The notes beneath the pieces were generated by a model. It saw only the letters and a list, made by a program, of their open reading frames with translations. It made no database searches and was not told where the DNA came from. A stretch of DNA of 62,736 bases from Chloroflexota bacterium (GTDB lineage: Bacteria; Chloroflexota; Anaerolineae; UBA4142): the NCBI GenBank assembly GCA_016215025.1, contig JACRMI010000116.1, forward strand, positions 1 to 62,736, written 5' to 3'. How positions within the stretch are numbered: the stretch's first letter is position 1; the number at the start of each line of letters is the position of its first letter. This document shows positions 1 to 7,075 of the stretch, in pieces. A program made the translations under genes and the position numbers.

Positions 1-51
1 CGGATGGACAGCATGAACCAATCGGTGATACAATTCGTAACTGTTGCTCAT
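1..51 (-). CDS. Transposase, N-terminal fragment (partial)
   Basis: A minus-strand ATG at 51-49 is preceded by AAAGGAG at good spacing and opens a frame beginning MSNSYELYHRLVHAVHP that runs off the window. Only 17 residues are visible, so the assignment rests on position: it starts just inside a perfect terminal inverted repeat, and the matching element end at the right side of the window carries what looks like the transposase C-terminus. Family unknown. Confidence 0.55.
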   Translation of the reverse strand, partial: MSNSYELYHRLVHAVHP

Positions 52-138
52 GTTTGGGGCTCCTTTGGTCGTCAGACAACCAAATTATGCCTCAACATGG
101 GCAACCTTGCTACTTCCTTAAATTGGTAAGGGAATCAG
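1..138 (-). mobile_element. Insertion sequence, 5' (upstream) end, cut by the window edge
   Basis: The left edge of the window is the upstream end of an insertion sequence read on the minus strand. Positions 118-138 carry a 21-bp terminal inverted repeat (minus strand begins CTGATTCCCTTA) that recurs exactly at 62598-62618 in the opposite sense, where the other end of the same kind of element lies. Inside the repeat come about 65 bp of leader, an AGGAG ribosome site and the start of an open frame. The IS family is not recognised. The junction falls inside the nuclease-like gene, whose frame is lost at the repeat. Confidence 0.8.
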
Positions 139-477
139 TGCTCCGCCATCTTTAATCAGTGTTCTAATTTCCTCTCTGAGTTTCCCCCTTGGTTTCATCT
201 CCTTTTTTATTCTTGCGGGTGTCATATCGGGCTTTTTCACCTGAAACCCAGTTACGCTCCTTGGCACAAAACTATTTTGAGGTGGGTGAACGTTGCTACG
301 AACAGTCACATCCATTCCATCATCACTTGCATCTTGATGACCACCCCAAATGATTCCACCTGTAGGCAATCCAGCTAGCCGGAAATCTGCCTCACACAGC
401 AGACCAATCAAAGTACGCAGGTCTGTATCGTTCAGCAACGCAATATCATCGCCTGTAATTTCAAGTAAATTGGACAT
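118..477 (-). pseudogene. PD-(D/E)XK-like nuclease domain protein, truncated by an IS
   Basis: This 119-residue frame starts with a plausible N-terminus (MSNLLEITGDD). Residues about 40-82 contain GGHQDASDDGMDV followed by GFQVKK, the D...QxK spacing seen in restriction-endonuclease-like folds. The last few residues (LIPLPI, stop at 118) are encoded by the inverted repeat of the inserted element, so the native gene continued beyond residue 113 and has been cut. It was probably the N-terminal domain of a larger protein, possibly a defence gene. The fold call is by motif only. Confidence 0.55.
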
Positions 478-602
478 AGGAACCTCAACAAGTACCTAAC
501 TGATACCACCTTTATCTCGAAGACAGCATAATCTGTACGATGGTTCTGTCAAATCGACTGGCTTGGTTGTTAGCACAAGCATATCGAATACCTTCCTCAT
601 TC

Positions 603-950
603 TTAAATATATTGCCAAAGCACAATCTCGTTGCCGTCCGGGTCTTTCATCTCAGCCAGCCATCCATTCGAGACTTGATGGATGTCAGAAACAGTTACGC
701 CTTTCGTACGCAGACTCTGGACTGCAATCTCAATGTCCTTGACTTCCAACGTGAGCCGGGCATTGCCTTGCCCAGAGAGCAACTCGTGCGAATCCGTCGG
801 AACAAGCTCAAAGAGCAATCCATCTACTCGAAAACGTGCCACGGCGTCGCGTGAATCAAGCGCAAAGTCAAGGACAGTCGTGTAAAAATGACTCGCGCGA
901 TCAAGATCGCTCACATAGTAGAAAACGCAGTCGAGGCGGAAAGAATCCAT
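603..950 (-). CDS. VOC (glyoxalase/bleomycin-resistance fold) family protein
   Basis: A 115-residue single VOC module. It opens with the typical strand and helix (CVFYYVSDLDRASHFYTTVLDF) and ends with MKDPDGNEIVLWQY, where DPDGN and the following Glu are the usual metal-side signature. Such proteins work as dimers in metal-dependent isomerisation, ring cleavage or antibiotic binding; the substrate cannot be read from the sequence. It stands alone, with about 80 bp to the next minus-strand gene. Confidence 0.85.
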   Translation of the reverse strand: MDSFRLDCVFYYVSDLDRASHFYTTVLDFALDSRDAVARFRVDGLLFELVPTDSHELLSGQGNARLTLEVKDIEIAVQSLRTKGVTVSDIHQVSNGWLAEMKDPDGNEIVLWQYI

Positions 951-1029
951 CAGTCGACGCTCCTATAGCTTACACTTGTTCCACGTAATCAAAGAAATTG
1001 TCGATGACTTGCCCTTGTGTTTCTGGTCG

Positions 1030-1233
1030 TCATTGCAGGCGAATCCATACCTCTTGTCCATCCTTTTCGACGAACATGGTCAATCCATCTTCGTAAGGCA
1101 GAAAACTTTTCTTCATAAAGCGCCATGATTCGCCCACGGGGTGAACGATTCTGTCATAGTCTTTGAATTCGACAATCACGCGATAGGTTTTTCCTGGCAC
1201 AAGATCGTATGCTGTGAATTTTTGATTGTCCAT
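1030..1233 (-). CDS. DUF3601-like small protein
   Basis: A 67-residue protein whose core (LVPGKTYRVIVEFKDYD, then VHPVGESWRF and FLPYEDGLTMFV) matches what I recall of the DUF3601 family, small single-domain bacterial proteins of unknown function. No signal peptide or membrane segment is seen. It lies between a VOC protein and an NAD(P)-binding reductase on the same strand, but the gaps of 79 and about 170 bp, with a terminator in the second, argue that it is transcribed separately. Confidence 0.6.
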   Translation of the reverse strand: MDNQKFTAYDLVPGKTYRVIVEFKDYDRIVHPVGESWRFMKKSFLPYEDGLTMFVEKDGQEVWIRLQ

Positions 1234-1337
1234 GATAGAAAGAGATCGCGCTCGACATGGTGTGGTGTAGTGGAAATTGGCGAGATTCTACACCCAATCG
1301 CCAGCCAAGTCGAATTGAGAACGTGACGATAAAAATA

Positions 1338-1366
1338 AATAGCGAGGAAGGTGATTCCTCGCTATT
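1338..1366 (-). terminator. Rho-independent terminator
   Basis: A perfect 12-bp stem (AATAGCGAGGAA paired across a 5-nt loop) is followed on the minus strand by TTATTTTTATC. It lies 36 bp past the stop codon of the NmrA-like gene at 1402, so it most likely ends that transcript. Confidence 0.75.
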
Positions 1367-1401
1367 AGCTTCTTGGTTTTCTTGCGATTCTCGCGTTGCT
1401 T

Positions 1402-2088
1402 TCAGTTCACAGTGGCGTGTGCGAGCGCCGATGTGGTCCGGCATCCGACAATGGCTGGGGCTTGATGGATCAACGCATCGTTCTTCAAAGCTACTATCAT
1501 GAATAGAGCATAATCTATGCGACGTGTCATGTTGCTTGCGAGGATGGGATCGCCCACATGCTGACTCCACACTGGCAAACCTTGGCTCTCACCCTCTTCA
1601 AGATCGCTTCCACGCACGACCGTCCATCGCGTATTGCTGGCAAAAATTCGTCGGCACGCTTCCACTTGGTCATCAATATCTACAATGTGGGTTAGTCGTC
1701 CGAACCAGCGGGCAAGTTTCTCATCTCGTTTTAGCGATTGTGAGAACACGTCCTTGCCATCCCGCGTGATGTGCCAGCCACAAGAAAAAATGAGGCGCGC
1801 GCCCGGACGCGCATAATCGAGTACTGCCTGCGCGGTTCCCGCCGAATAGTGATTAGCGCCCCAAGGAACCAGTACGGTGAGCACGCCGTCACATCCTGCA
1901 ACTGCTTTCTTGATTACATTGCGATCGTTCGTCGCACCGGGCATGACTGTGATGCGCCCTTTGAACGCGTCGAGTTTGCTTACGCTGCGTTCCCGACAGA
2001 CGCCGACCACCTCATAACCTCGATCAAGCGCGTGCCGCACCATGTACTGACCGAGCTTACCAGAGGCACCGACAATGCAAACTTTCAT
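1402..2088 (-). CDS. NmrA-like NAD(P)-binding reductase (atypical SDR)
   Basis: 228 residues with an N-terminal Rossmann fold: VGASGKLGQYMVRHAL gives the GxxGxxG dinucleotide loop of atypical short-chain dehydrogenases. GYEVVGVCR follows, the place where NADP specificity is set by basic residues. A later conserved stretch (RWTVVRGSDL) corresponds to the 'W.i.RP' region of NmrA/HSCARG relatives. The protein may be a reductase or a redox-sensing non-enzyme. It starts 10 bp after the stop of the zinc-independent MDR gene, so the two are probably co-transcribed. A terminator follows it at 1338-1366. Confidence 0.8.
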   Translation of the reverse strand: MKVCIVGASGKLGQYMVRHALDRGYEVVGVCRERSVSKLDAFKGRITVMPGATNDRNVIKKAVAGCDGVLTVLVPWGANHYSAGTAQAVLDYARPGARLIFSCGWHITRDGKDVFSQSLKRDEKLARWFGRLTHIVDIDDQVEACRRIFASNTRWTVVRGSDLEEGESQGLPVWSQHVGDPILASNMTRRIDYALFMIVALKNDALIHQAPAIVGCRTTSALAHATVN

Positions 2089-2098
2089 TTTTGTTCCA

Positions 2099-3079
2099 TT
2101 AGTTTTGTTTCACTGTGATGACGACTTTGCCTTTGGCATGCACCTTTTCAAAATATCGAAAGGCTTCCGCTGTCTCACTGAGCGGGTAACATCTATCAAT
2201 CACTGGATTAATTTTGCCGGTTTCGACAAGGTCTTTTACGGTGAGTAAATCCTTTTGGTTCGTTTTCGCTGATACGCCGGTTAGCTTCTTGCCATTACGT
2301 TCTGACATCCACGATCCCAGGAGCAACGTCTGAAACATTTGAGCAAAAGTGCCTCCTGCCATCACGTAGATGCCCTTCGGCGTTAAGGCGCGCTTATAAT
2401 CTGCAAGTGAATGATAGCCGTTCGCCGCCAGAATCAAGTCATACGGTTGTCCACTTGTAGTGAAATCTTCTTTGGTATAGTCGATGACGTGGTCCGCGCC
2501 CAACGACCGTGCCTGTTCTAAATTTCTGGTGCTGCATACAGCCGTCACTTGAGCGCCAAACGACTTGGCAATCTGCACGGCAAACGTTCCTACTCCACCT
2601 GACGCGCCTTGAATCAATACTTTTTGCCCCGATTCAATATTTCCTTTGTCGCGCAAACCTTGCAGAGCCGTAACGGCTGCCAATGGCACAGCCGCTGCTT
2701 GCTCAAACGATATGTTTTTCGGTTTCAGCACCAATGCGCTTGCCGGAACCGATACATATTCGGCGAAACTGCCACTGCCATGTCCGAAAACATCGCCGAA
2801 CACCGCATCGCCTGGCTGAAACTTTTTGACGTTTCTGCCAACGGCTTCGACAGTCCCCGCGACATCAGCGCCAAGGATTTTGTTTTTGGGTTTGAGTAAT
2901 CCTCCAGCCATCAGGCGAACTAGGAATATGTCGGCAGTCAAAAGATGCCAGTCGGCTGCATTGATGGATGCCGCATGGACTTGAACCAGCACTTGATCGT
3001 CATTGACGGTAGGGTTTTCGACCTCTTGGAGATGAAGAACTTCCGGCGATCCGTACTTTTCGTATGCAATTGCTTTCAT
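2099..3079 (-). CDS. Zinc-independent MDR-family NAD(P)-dependent oxidoreductase
   Basis: 326 residues of the medium-chain dehydrogenase/reductase superfamily. The N-terminal GroES-like domain contains VQVHAASINAADWHLL, LGADVAGTVEAVG and FQPGDAVFG. The cofactor domain contains IQGASGGVGTFAVQIAK with the AxxGVG nucleotide loop. The usual zinc-ligand cysteines are absent, as in quinone oxidoreductase and enoyl-reductase-like members. The substrate is probably a quinone or enone. First gene of a likely two-gene unit with the NmrA-like reductase. Confidence 0.88.
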   Translation of the reverse strand: MKAIAYEKYGSPEVLHLQEVENPTVNDDQVLVQVHAASINAADWHLLTADIFLVRLMAGGLLKPKNKILGADVAGTVEAVGRNVKKFQPGDAVFGDVFGHGSGSFAEYVSVPASALVLKPKNISFEQAAAVPLAAVTALQGLRDKGNIESGQKVLIQGASGGVGTFAVQIAKSFGAQVTAVCSTRNLEQARSLGADHVIDYTKEDFTTSGQPYDLILAANGYHSLADYKRALTPKGIYVMAGGTFAQMFQTLLLGSWMSERNGKKLTGVSAKTNQKDLLTVKDLVETGKINPVIDRCYPLSETAEAFRYFEKVHAKGKVVITVKQN

Positions 3080-3210
3080 GTGAATCTTCCTAGTTGTTCA
3101 AGAATTTTGGTCTCTCGCTGTCATTTGTCGCCCTTCCGCATTCGCAGACAAGCGGGCGAAGATATGGCAGTAAGTCCGACTGTTCAGCTAGTCCGACGCA
3201 AGAAGGTGGG

Positions 3211-3435
3211 TCACTTTTTCCCCAGGAATACGAACAACTCGTAGACCAAAAACGCTGGCCAGAAGAGTCCTTTGAAGAATGCTTGTATGCGCTCTTGGGT
3301 TGTGGTGGCGCGCTTGAAATAATAGACCCAAGCGCCAATGAGTCCAATTCCATAGACCGAATCTGACCCGCCGCCATGGCGAATCACTTGTAGTTTCTGA
3401 TGCTGTTGCTCGGCGAGGGTTGGTTCAATAGTCAT
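3211..3435 (-). CDS. Small membrane-anchored protein of unknown function
   Basis: 74 residues. The N-terminal half is polar with a Gly-rich stretch (RHGGGSDSVYGIGLIGAWVYYF) and the C-terminal half ends in a hydrophobic segment (FFKGLFWPAFLVYELFVFL). One or two membrane spans are likely. It lies directly downstream of the 335-residue membrane protein on the same strand, 48 bp away, and may belong to that unit. No family is recognised. Confidence 0.55.
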   Translation of the reverse strand: MTIEPTLAEQQHQKLQVIRHGGGSDSVYGIGLIGAWVYYFKRATTTQERIQAFFKGLFWPAFLVYELFVFLGKK

Positions 3436-3483
3436 TTTCTTCTCCTTTGTTCCTAGAGTTTGCTAATATCCGTGATGAACTGT

Positions 3484-4491
3484 TCATGTTACTTTCGTTT
3501 GTTCCAATGCCAACACTTCGCGATAGGTCAATGTCCAAACGCCGGAAGAAAAGACCTGCCGCCAACCGCCAATCAACGCGCCAGGGATGATGACAGCAAT
3601 CAGAAAGATGGGTACGCCGACGATGGCAGCCGCAATCCAGGGTGTAGTTCCCTGCGCGAACAAGCCCGTGATGGAGCCTACCAATAGCGCGGGGAGACCC
3701 GCGATCAGCGCCGCTGCTACAATGACAGCCAGCATGACCAGAAAAGTAGCCAATCCCCACGCAAGTTCGATTCCGAACATCATCACACCCATCAGAATCA
3801 CATCACCCAGGCGTTGTCTTACCCTTTCATAGCCACGGCGCAGTGAAGCGCGCACACCTAGATTTTCCAACGCGCAGACGCGCCGAGCAAAGATAAGAAT
3901 TAAAGTGATAGCCAGCGCTGCGAGAATGGCGGCAAAGATCAGCAAGACAATCAACCCAACCGAGATAACGGTCCCGATGACCTGCAAGGGCGTATTTTGA
4001 GTGAGCCAGACTAACAAGGGCAGCGCCGCGAGAGCCAACAGGAGCAGAAAAATAGTAATAAAACCCAGCCCAACCAGCAAATCCATCAGGAAGATTTTCC
4101 ATGCCCGGCGCGACCAGCCCAGGCGGAATCCCTGACGGACGGTCAATTTTTCGCCGCTATTTTCATGCTCATCGATCATGCGGATCAGAGCGGTTTCAGA
4201 TACGTAGCGGACGATCGTCCCAACGACGATCAGCACCAGGACCAGGCAAGCCAAACCGATTGCAATTCCCAGCAACAGGTTCATTAATTCGGGTGCGATG
4301 TCAATTCTGCCGAATGGGTTTTGCCAGTTAAAATCGGGAGCGTTATTGTTGGAAGAACTGTTGTTACTACCGCTTCCGCTACTGCTGATGCCACTGCCCG
4401 TGGTAAGTGCCAGCAGAATACCGAAAATCCACAAAGCACGATAGTTGACGGTGAGATTAAACGCGCGTCTCAAGATGTTGATGTGATTCAC
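3484..4491 (-). CDS. Multi-spanning membrane protein of unknown function
   Basis: 335 residues, opening with MNHINILRRAFNLTVNYRALWIFGILLALTTG, a short helix and first span, then a Ser/Gly/Asn-rich loop of about 20 residues. About six long hydrophobic segments follow. The layout resembles the GlpQ-type membrane-domain and DUF7544-like proteins of Gram-positives and Chloroflexota, whose role is unknown. It lies 1 nt after the stop of the anti-sigma factor gene, so it is part of the sigma/anti-sigma operon and may be a target or membrane partner of that system. Confidence 0.7.
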   Translation of the reverse strand: MNHINILRRAFNLTVNYRALWIFGILLALTTGSGISSSGSGSNNSSSNNNAPDFNWQNPFGRIDIAPELMNLLLGIAIGLACLVLVLIVVGTIVRYVSETALIRMIDEHENSGEKLTVRQGFRLGWSRRAWKIFLMDLLVGLGFITIFLLLLALAALPLLVWLTQNTPLQVIGTVISVGLIVLLIFAAILAALAITLILIFARRVCALENLGVRASLRRGYERVRQRLGDVILMGVMMFGIELAWGLATFLVMLAVIVAAALIAGLPALLVGSITGLFAQGTTPWIAAAIVGVPIFLIAVIIPGALIGGWRQVFSSGVWTLTYREVLALEQTKVT

Positions 4492-4492
4492 G

Positions 4493-5038
4493 TTACACTT
4501 CCTTTTGCAGATAATTCATTTTGTCTTTTTTCCAAGCGATCCATAAAGCCATCCACGCCGACCAAAAAATGATCGTGCCGATGAGTAGAACCGTATCGAG
4601 CAGCAGCAGATTGGCTGTCGTTTCGAAAAATCCTTGCGGTGTTAGCCAACTGTTGAAAAGCGCTGTGCGCTGACCAAGTAAATTGTCAGCCGTCAGAATA
4701 AAGGCTGCGACTCGTAAGGCACTCTGAAGAAAAGCCCAGACGAAAATCAGTGCGAGCGGGATACCCAGCACCCAACGCGAAGACTGTCCTTGACTTTGAC
4801 GAGCGCGTGGCGACAATGTCCGGGGTAAACGCAACTGCACTTGCGCGGCGAAACGCTCCGGAGGCGTGTAATCTGGGACTGGATTCGCTCTTAAAAGCGA
4901 TGAAAGTTTCTCCAGCGTTTCCAGCTCAGCGCGGCAGGTTCGACAATCTTGCAAGTGTTTATCCACCGAATGCCGGCGGTTGGATGACAACTCGCCATCA
5001 TGGTAGGCGGCGAGCAAATCAGTAACATGTGAATTCAT
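4493..5038 (-). CDS. Anti-sigma factor with zinc-finger (zf-HC2) domain
   Basis: 181 residues. The N-terminal 45 residues carry the HxxxCxxC zinc motif (KHLQDCRTC) preceded by YHDGELSSNRRHSVD, typical of anti-sigma factors that hold an ECF sigma factor at the membrane. A span near residues 90-115 (WVLGIPLALIFVWAFLQSALRVAAF) and a second near 135-165 anchor it. It follows the ECF sigma gene on the same strand, separated by about 110 bp that hold a palindromic repeat. Confidence 0.82.
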   Translation of the reverse strand: MNSHVTDLLAAYHDGELSSNRRHSVDKHLQDCRTCRAELETLEKLSSLLRANPVPDYTPPERFAAQVQLRLPRTLSPRARQSQGQSSRWVLGIPLALIFVWAFLQSALRVAAFILTADNLLGQRTALFNSWLTPQGFFETTANLLLLDTVLLIGTIIFWSAWMALWIAWKKDKMNYLQKEV

Positions 5039-5061
5039 ACTTACTTCATCACCTTACGCAA

Positions 5062-5132
5062 TGTCATTCTGAGCGAAGCGAAGAATCTCACTTGCATAGA
5101 TCAAGACCCTTCGCTCCGCTCAGGGTGACAAT
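5062..5132. repeat. Dispersed palindromic repeat, 'GAGCGAAGCGAAG' family, intergenic copy
   Basis: TGTCATTCTGAGCGAAGCGAAG, read from 5063, and the inverted CTTCGCTCCGCTCAGGGTGACA close a fold-back of about 70 bp between the sigma and anti-sigma genes. Related copies lie at 15188-15260, 16008-16056, 19048-19080 and 42872-42905, three of them inside coding sequence. Confidence 0.8.
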
Positions 5133-5151
5133 CCCAAGTGCGTTGCATCAG

Positions 5152-5712
5152 TTACTCCAACAAACCGACGAGTTCGTGACGTAATTGGGCGCGGGCAGCG
5201 TTCAAGCGTGACATGACCGTGCCAATGGGAATGTTCAATGCATCGGCAATTTCCTGGTAGGAAAGGTCCTGATATTCTCGCAAGACAAGAACCACGCGCA
5301 GAGACTCTGACAATTGGGCGATGGCTCGGCGGACATACGCCGCGCGTTCGTTGTCCTCGGCTGATTGTTCCGGACTTGGACGTAAGTCGGCCATCGATAA
5401 AGAATCGAGATCTGCAGTGGGTCGCTCTCGGCGCAGTACGTCGAGCGCAACATTGGTCGCAATACGATATAGCCAACTACGAAAAGCATACTGCGGTTTA
5501 TAGCTCTTTAGGTTCTGCCAGACGCGCACGAACGCTTCCTGGGCAGCATCTTCCGCCAAGCGGAGATCGCCGCACATGCGGTAGATCAGACTGACAACGC
5601 TGCCCTGATGGCGACAGACCAGTTTGGTGAATGCCTGGCGGTCGCCTTGCTGTGCGGAGGCGATCAGGTCACGGTCATCCACTTCAAGTGTCCCGTGCGG
5701 ACGGTTGTTCAA
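5152..5712 (-). CDS. ECF-type RNA polymerase sigma factor
   Basis: 186 residues with both ECF regions. Sigma-2 is seen in LIYRMCGDLRLAEDAAQEAFVRVWQNL and FRSWLYRIATNVALD, which bind the core enzyme and the -10 element. Sigma-4 is seen in LSESLRVVLVLREYQDLSYQEIADAL followed by GTVMSRLNAARAQL, a helix-turn-helix that reads the -35 element. The next gene downstream is a zf-HC2 anti-sigma factor, the usual pairing. The inducing signal is not evident. Confidence 0.93.
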   Translation of the reverse strand: MNNRPHGTLEVDDRDLIASAQQGDRQAFTKLVCRHQGSVVSLIYRMCGDLRLAEDAAQEAFVRVWQNLKSYKPQYAFRSWLYRIATNVALDVLRRERPTADLDSLSMADLRPSPEQSAEDNERAAYVRRAIAQLSESLRVVLVLREYQDLSYQEIADALNIPIGTVMSRLNAARAQLRHELVGLLE

Positions 5713-5777
5713 TTTCTGGCATGCCTTTCTAAAAGATATTACGAGATTCGAGTTGATTTTATTCGGTCAAACAAAAA

Positions 5778-5798
5778 AGCCGGAATGACATTCTGGCT
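5778..5798 (-). terminator. Rho-independent terminator, possibly bidirectional
   Basis: A 10-bp stem with one G-U pair (AGCCGGAATG / CATTCTGGCT) has six A on its left and a CTTTT tract on its right, so it can act on both strands. On the minus strand it lies 44 bp after the stop of the C_GCAxxG_C_C gene, which it probably terminates. Confidence 0.7.
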
Positions 5799-5841
5799 CT
5801 TTTAATGTCGTGGAATCACTTTTCGCTTTCGCCGATTTGCT

Positions 5842-6603
5842 TTATGCCGTTGTTAGAGCCTCAATAATTTTCGAACAGCCTCCCTTGTACAGATGATCGG
5901 CATGGTCATCAACATTTTCAAACTGTCGTCCGACGATTTTGGCGCATTCAAATTCATAATCACTGCTTTCGAGGAATTTATCAGTTATGTCCGAAGCATA
6001 AGGAGCGTTGTAGCCAATCGTGCCACCTTTTTCGAGCAGCTTCATCCCATGGAGCCAAATCGCAGCTCCCAATACGCCACATCCGCCGCCGCTCAAGCCA
6101 ATCCCACCCGCGAATCCCGTTGCCATGACGGTATGCAATTCCGATGCACCCATCTTTTGTGCTAACATTGTCGCGCAGCTCACCGGGGCAATAGGCGCTT
6201 GAAAATGATTATCGGAAAAAGTGGCGTTGATCTCGCGTAATGCGGCTGACGCAGACCTTGCAGCCATACCAAAGCAACTGCCTTTCGCGCTGCTTTTGAT
6301 TAGGTATCGTGCAACCATTCGCATCGTCGGAGATGACAAATCGATTTCAGTGATTTCGAGGCAGTTGATATTTTTATTCTGCGTACGAAAAGACTCGACA
6401 ATCTTTTGTGACGCGATCATCGCCTTGGCTTGTGCTTGCGGAGTCGCTCCCCAGATTCGATAGGCTTGTGCCCCGGCAGCCAGTGCTGCTCCCCACAGCA
6501 TGCCACATTGGTAGCCCTGTTGCAGTCCGCCTGCCAGGGGATCGGCGGCGCGTTCCTCCAATTCCATTGTCTGATCGAACGCTCGGTTGAGAACTCTCAA
6601 CAA
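5842..6603 (-). CDS. C_GCAxxG_C_C family putative redox protein
   Basis: 253 residues with several spaced cysteines: YQCGMLWGAALAAGAQAY near residue 32, then GSCFGMA, VSCATM, GGGCGVLGAAIW, FECAKIVG and a C-terminal GGCSKI. This is the pattern of the C_GCAxxG_C_C family, thought to bind a metal centre or take part in electron transfer, with unknown substrates. It ends at a terminator and lies 9 bp after the stop of the next gene upstream, so the two are likely co-transcribed. Confidence 0.7.
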   Translation of the reverse strand: MLRVLNRAFDQTMELEERAADPLAGGLQQGYQCGMLWGAALAAGAQAYRIWGATPQAQAKAMIASQKIVESFRTQNKNINCLEITEIDLSSPTMRMVARYLIKSSAKGSCFGMAARSASAALREINATFSDNHFQAPIAPVSCATMLAQKMGASELHTVMATGFAGGIGLSGGGCGVLGAAIWLHGMKLLEKGGTIGYNAPYASDITDKFLESSDYEFECAKIVGRQFENVDDHADHLYKGGCSKIIEALTTA

Positions 6604-6612
6604 CGTCTGCGA

Positions 6613-6951
6613 TCAAGTTCCAACTTTGAAAAACGTTCTCACTGTGCCTAGTGACGATAGACTTTTCGCCTTGTTCATCAATTCAACTCCTATTTTCAAA
6701 TCTACTTGACCGGATTCGATTCGGTTCAACGAGACCAAGGGCATCCCTAAATCGCGTATTTTTTTGAGCAAGCCATACAGCGCGGCTTGATCGATTACCG
6801 GACCGGTTAATAGCGTATCGCCGTTATCTTCTAGCGTAATTGTCATGCCGCCAAACCAATCTGCCCATCGCGAATCCAAATGTCCGATGATTCTGATTTG
6901 ATAGGTCATTGTTTGACTTGGTTCGGGTTTGGGATCGAGTTCGTTTGACAT
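6613..6951 (-). CDS. Conserved hypothetical protein found beside MalT-like regulators
   Basis: About 112 residues from the ATG at 6951; an earlier ATG at 6981 is possible but would add ten residues outside the conserved part. The core (MTYQIRIIGHLDSRWADWFGG, ITLEDNGDTLLTGPVIDQAALYGLL, MPLVSLNRIE) is a family I recall seeing in Chloroflexota genomes near LuxR/MalT-type regulators. Function unknown. The fold may be a small alpha-beta domain that senses or modifies the regulator; this is inference from position only. Confidence 0.6.
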   Translation of the reverse strand: MSNELDPKPEPSQTMTYQIRIIGHLDSRWADWFGGMTITLEDNGDTLLTGPVIDQAALYGLLKKIRDLGMPLVSLNRIESGQVDLKIGVELMNKAKSLSSLGTVRTFFKVGT

Positions 6952-7075
6952 TATGCTGCCTGCTGAATGCACAAGTAGCATACTCGAAAAATGGTATCGG
7001 TGGATAGATACTAAAGTATTGTTTAGAGGTATTGTTGTGGGGATAAAGAGGGGAAATTCAGAGTGGGAATTTGGG

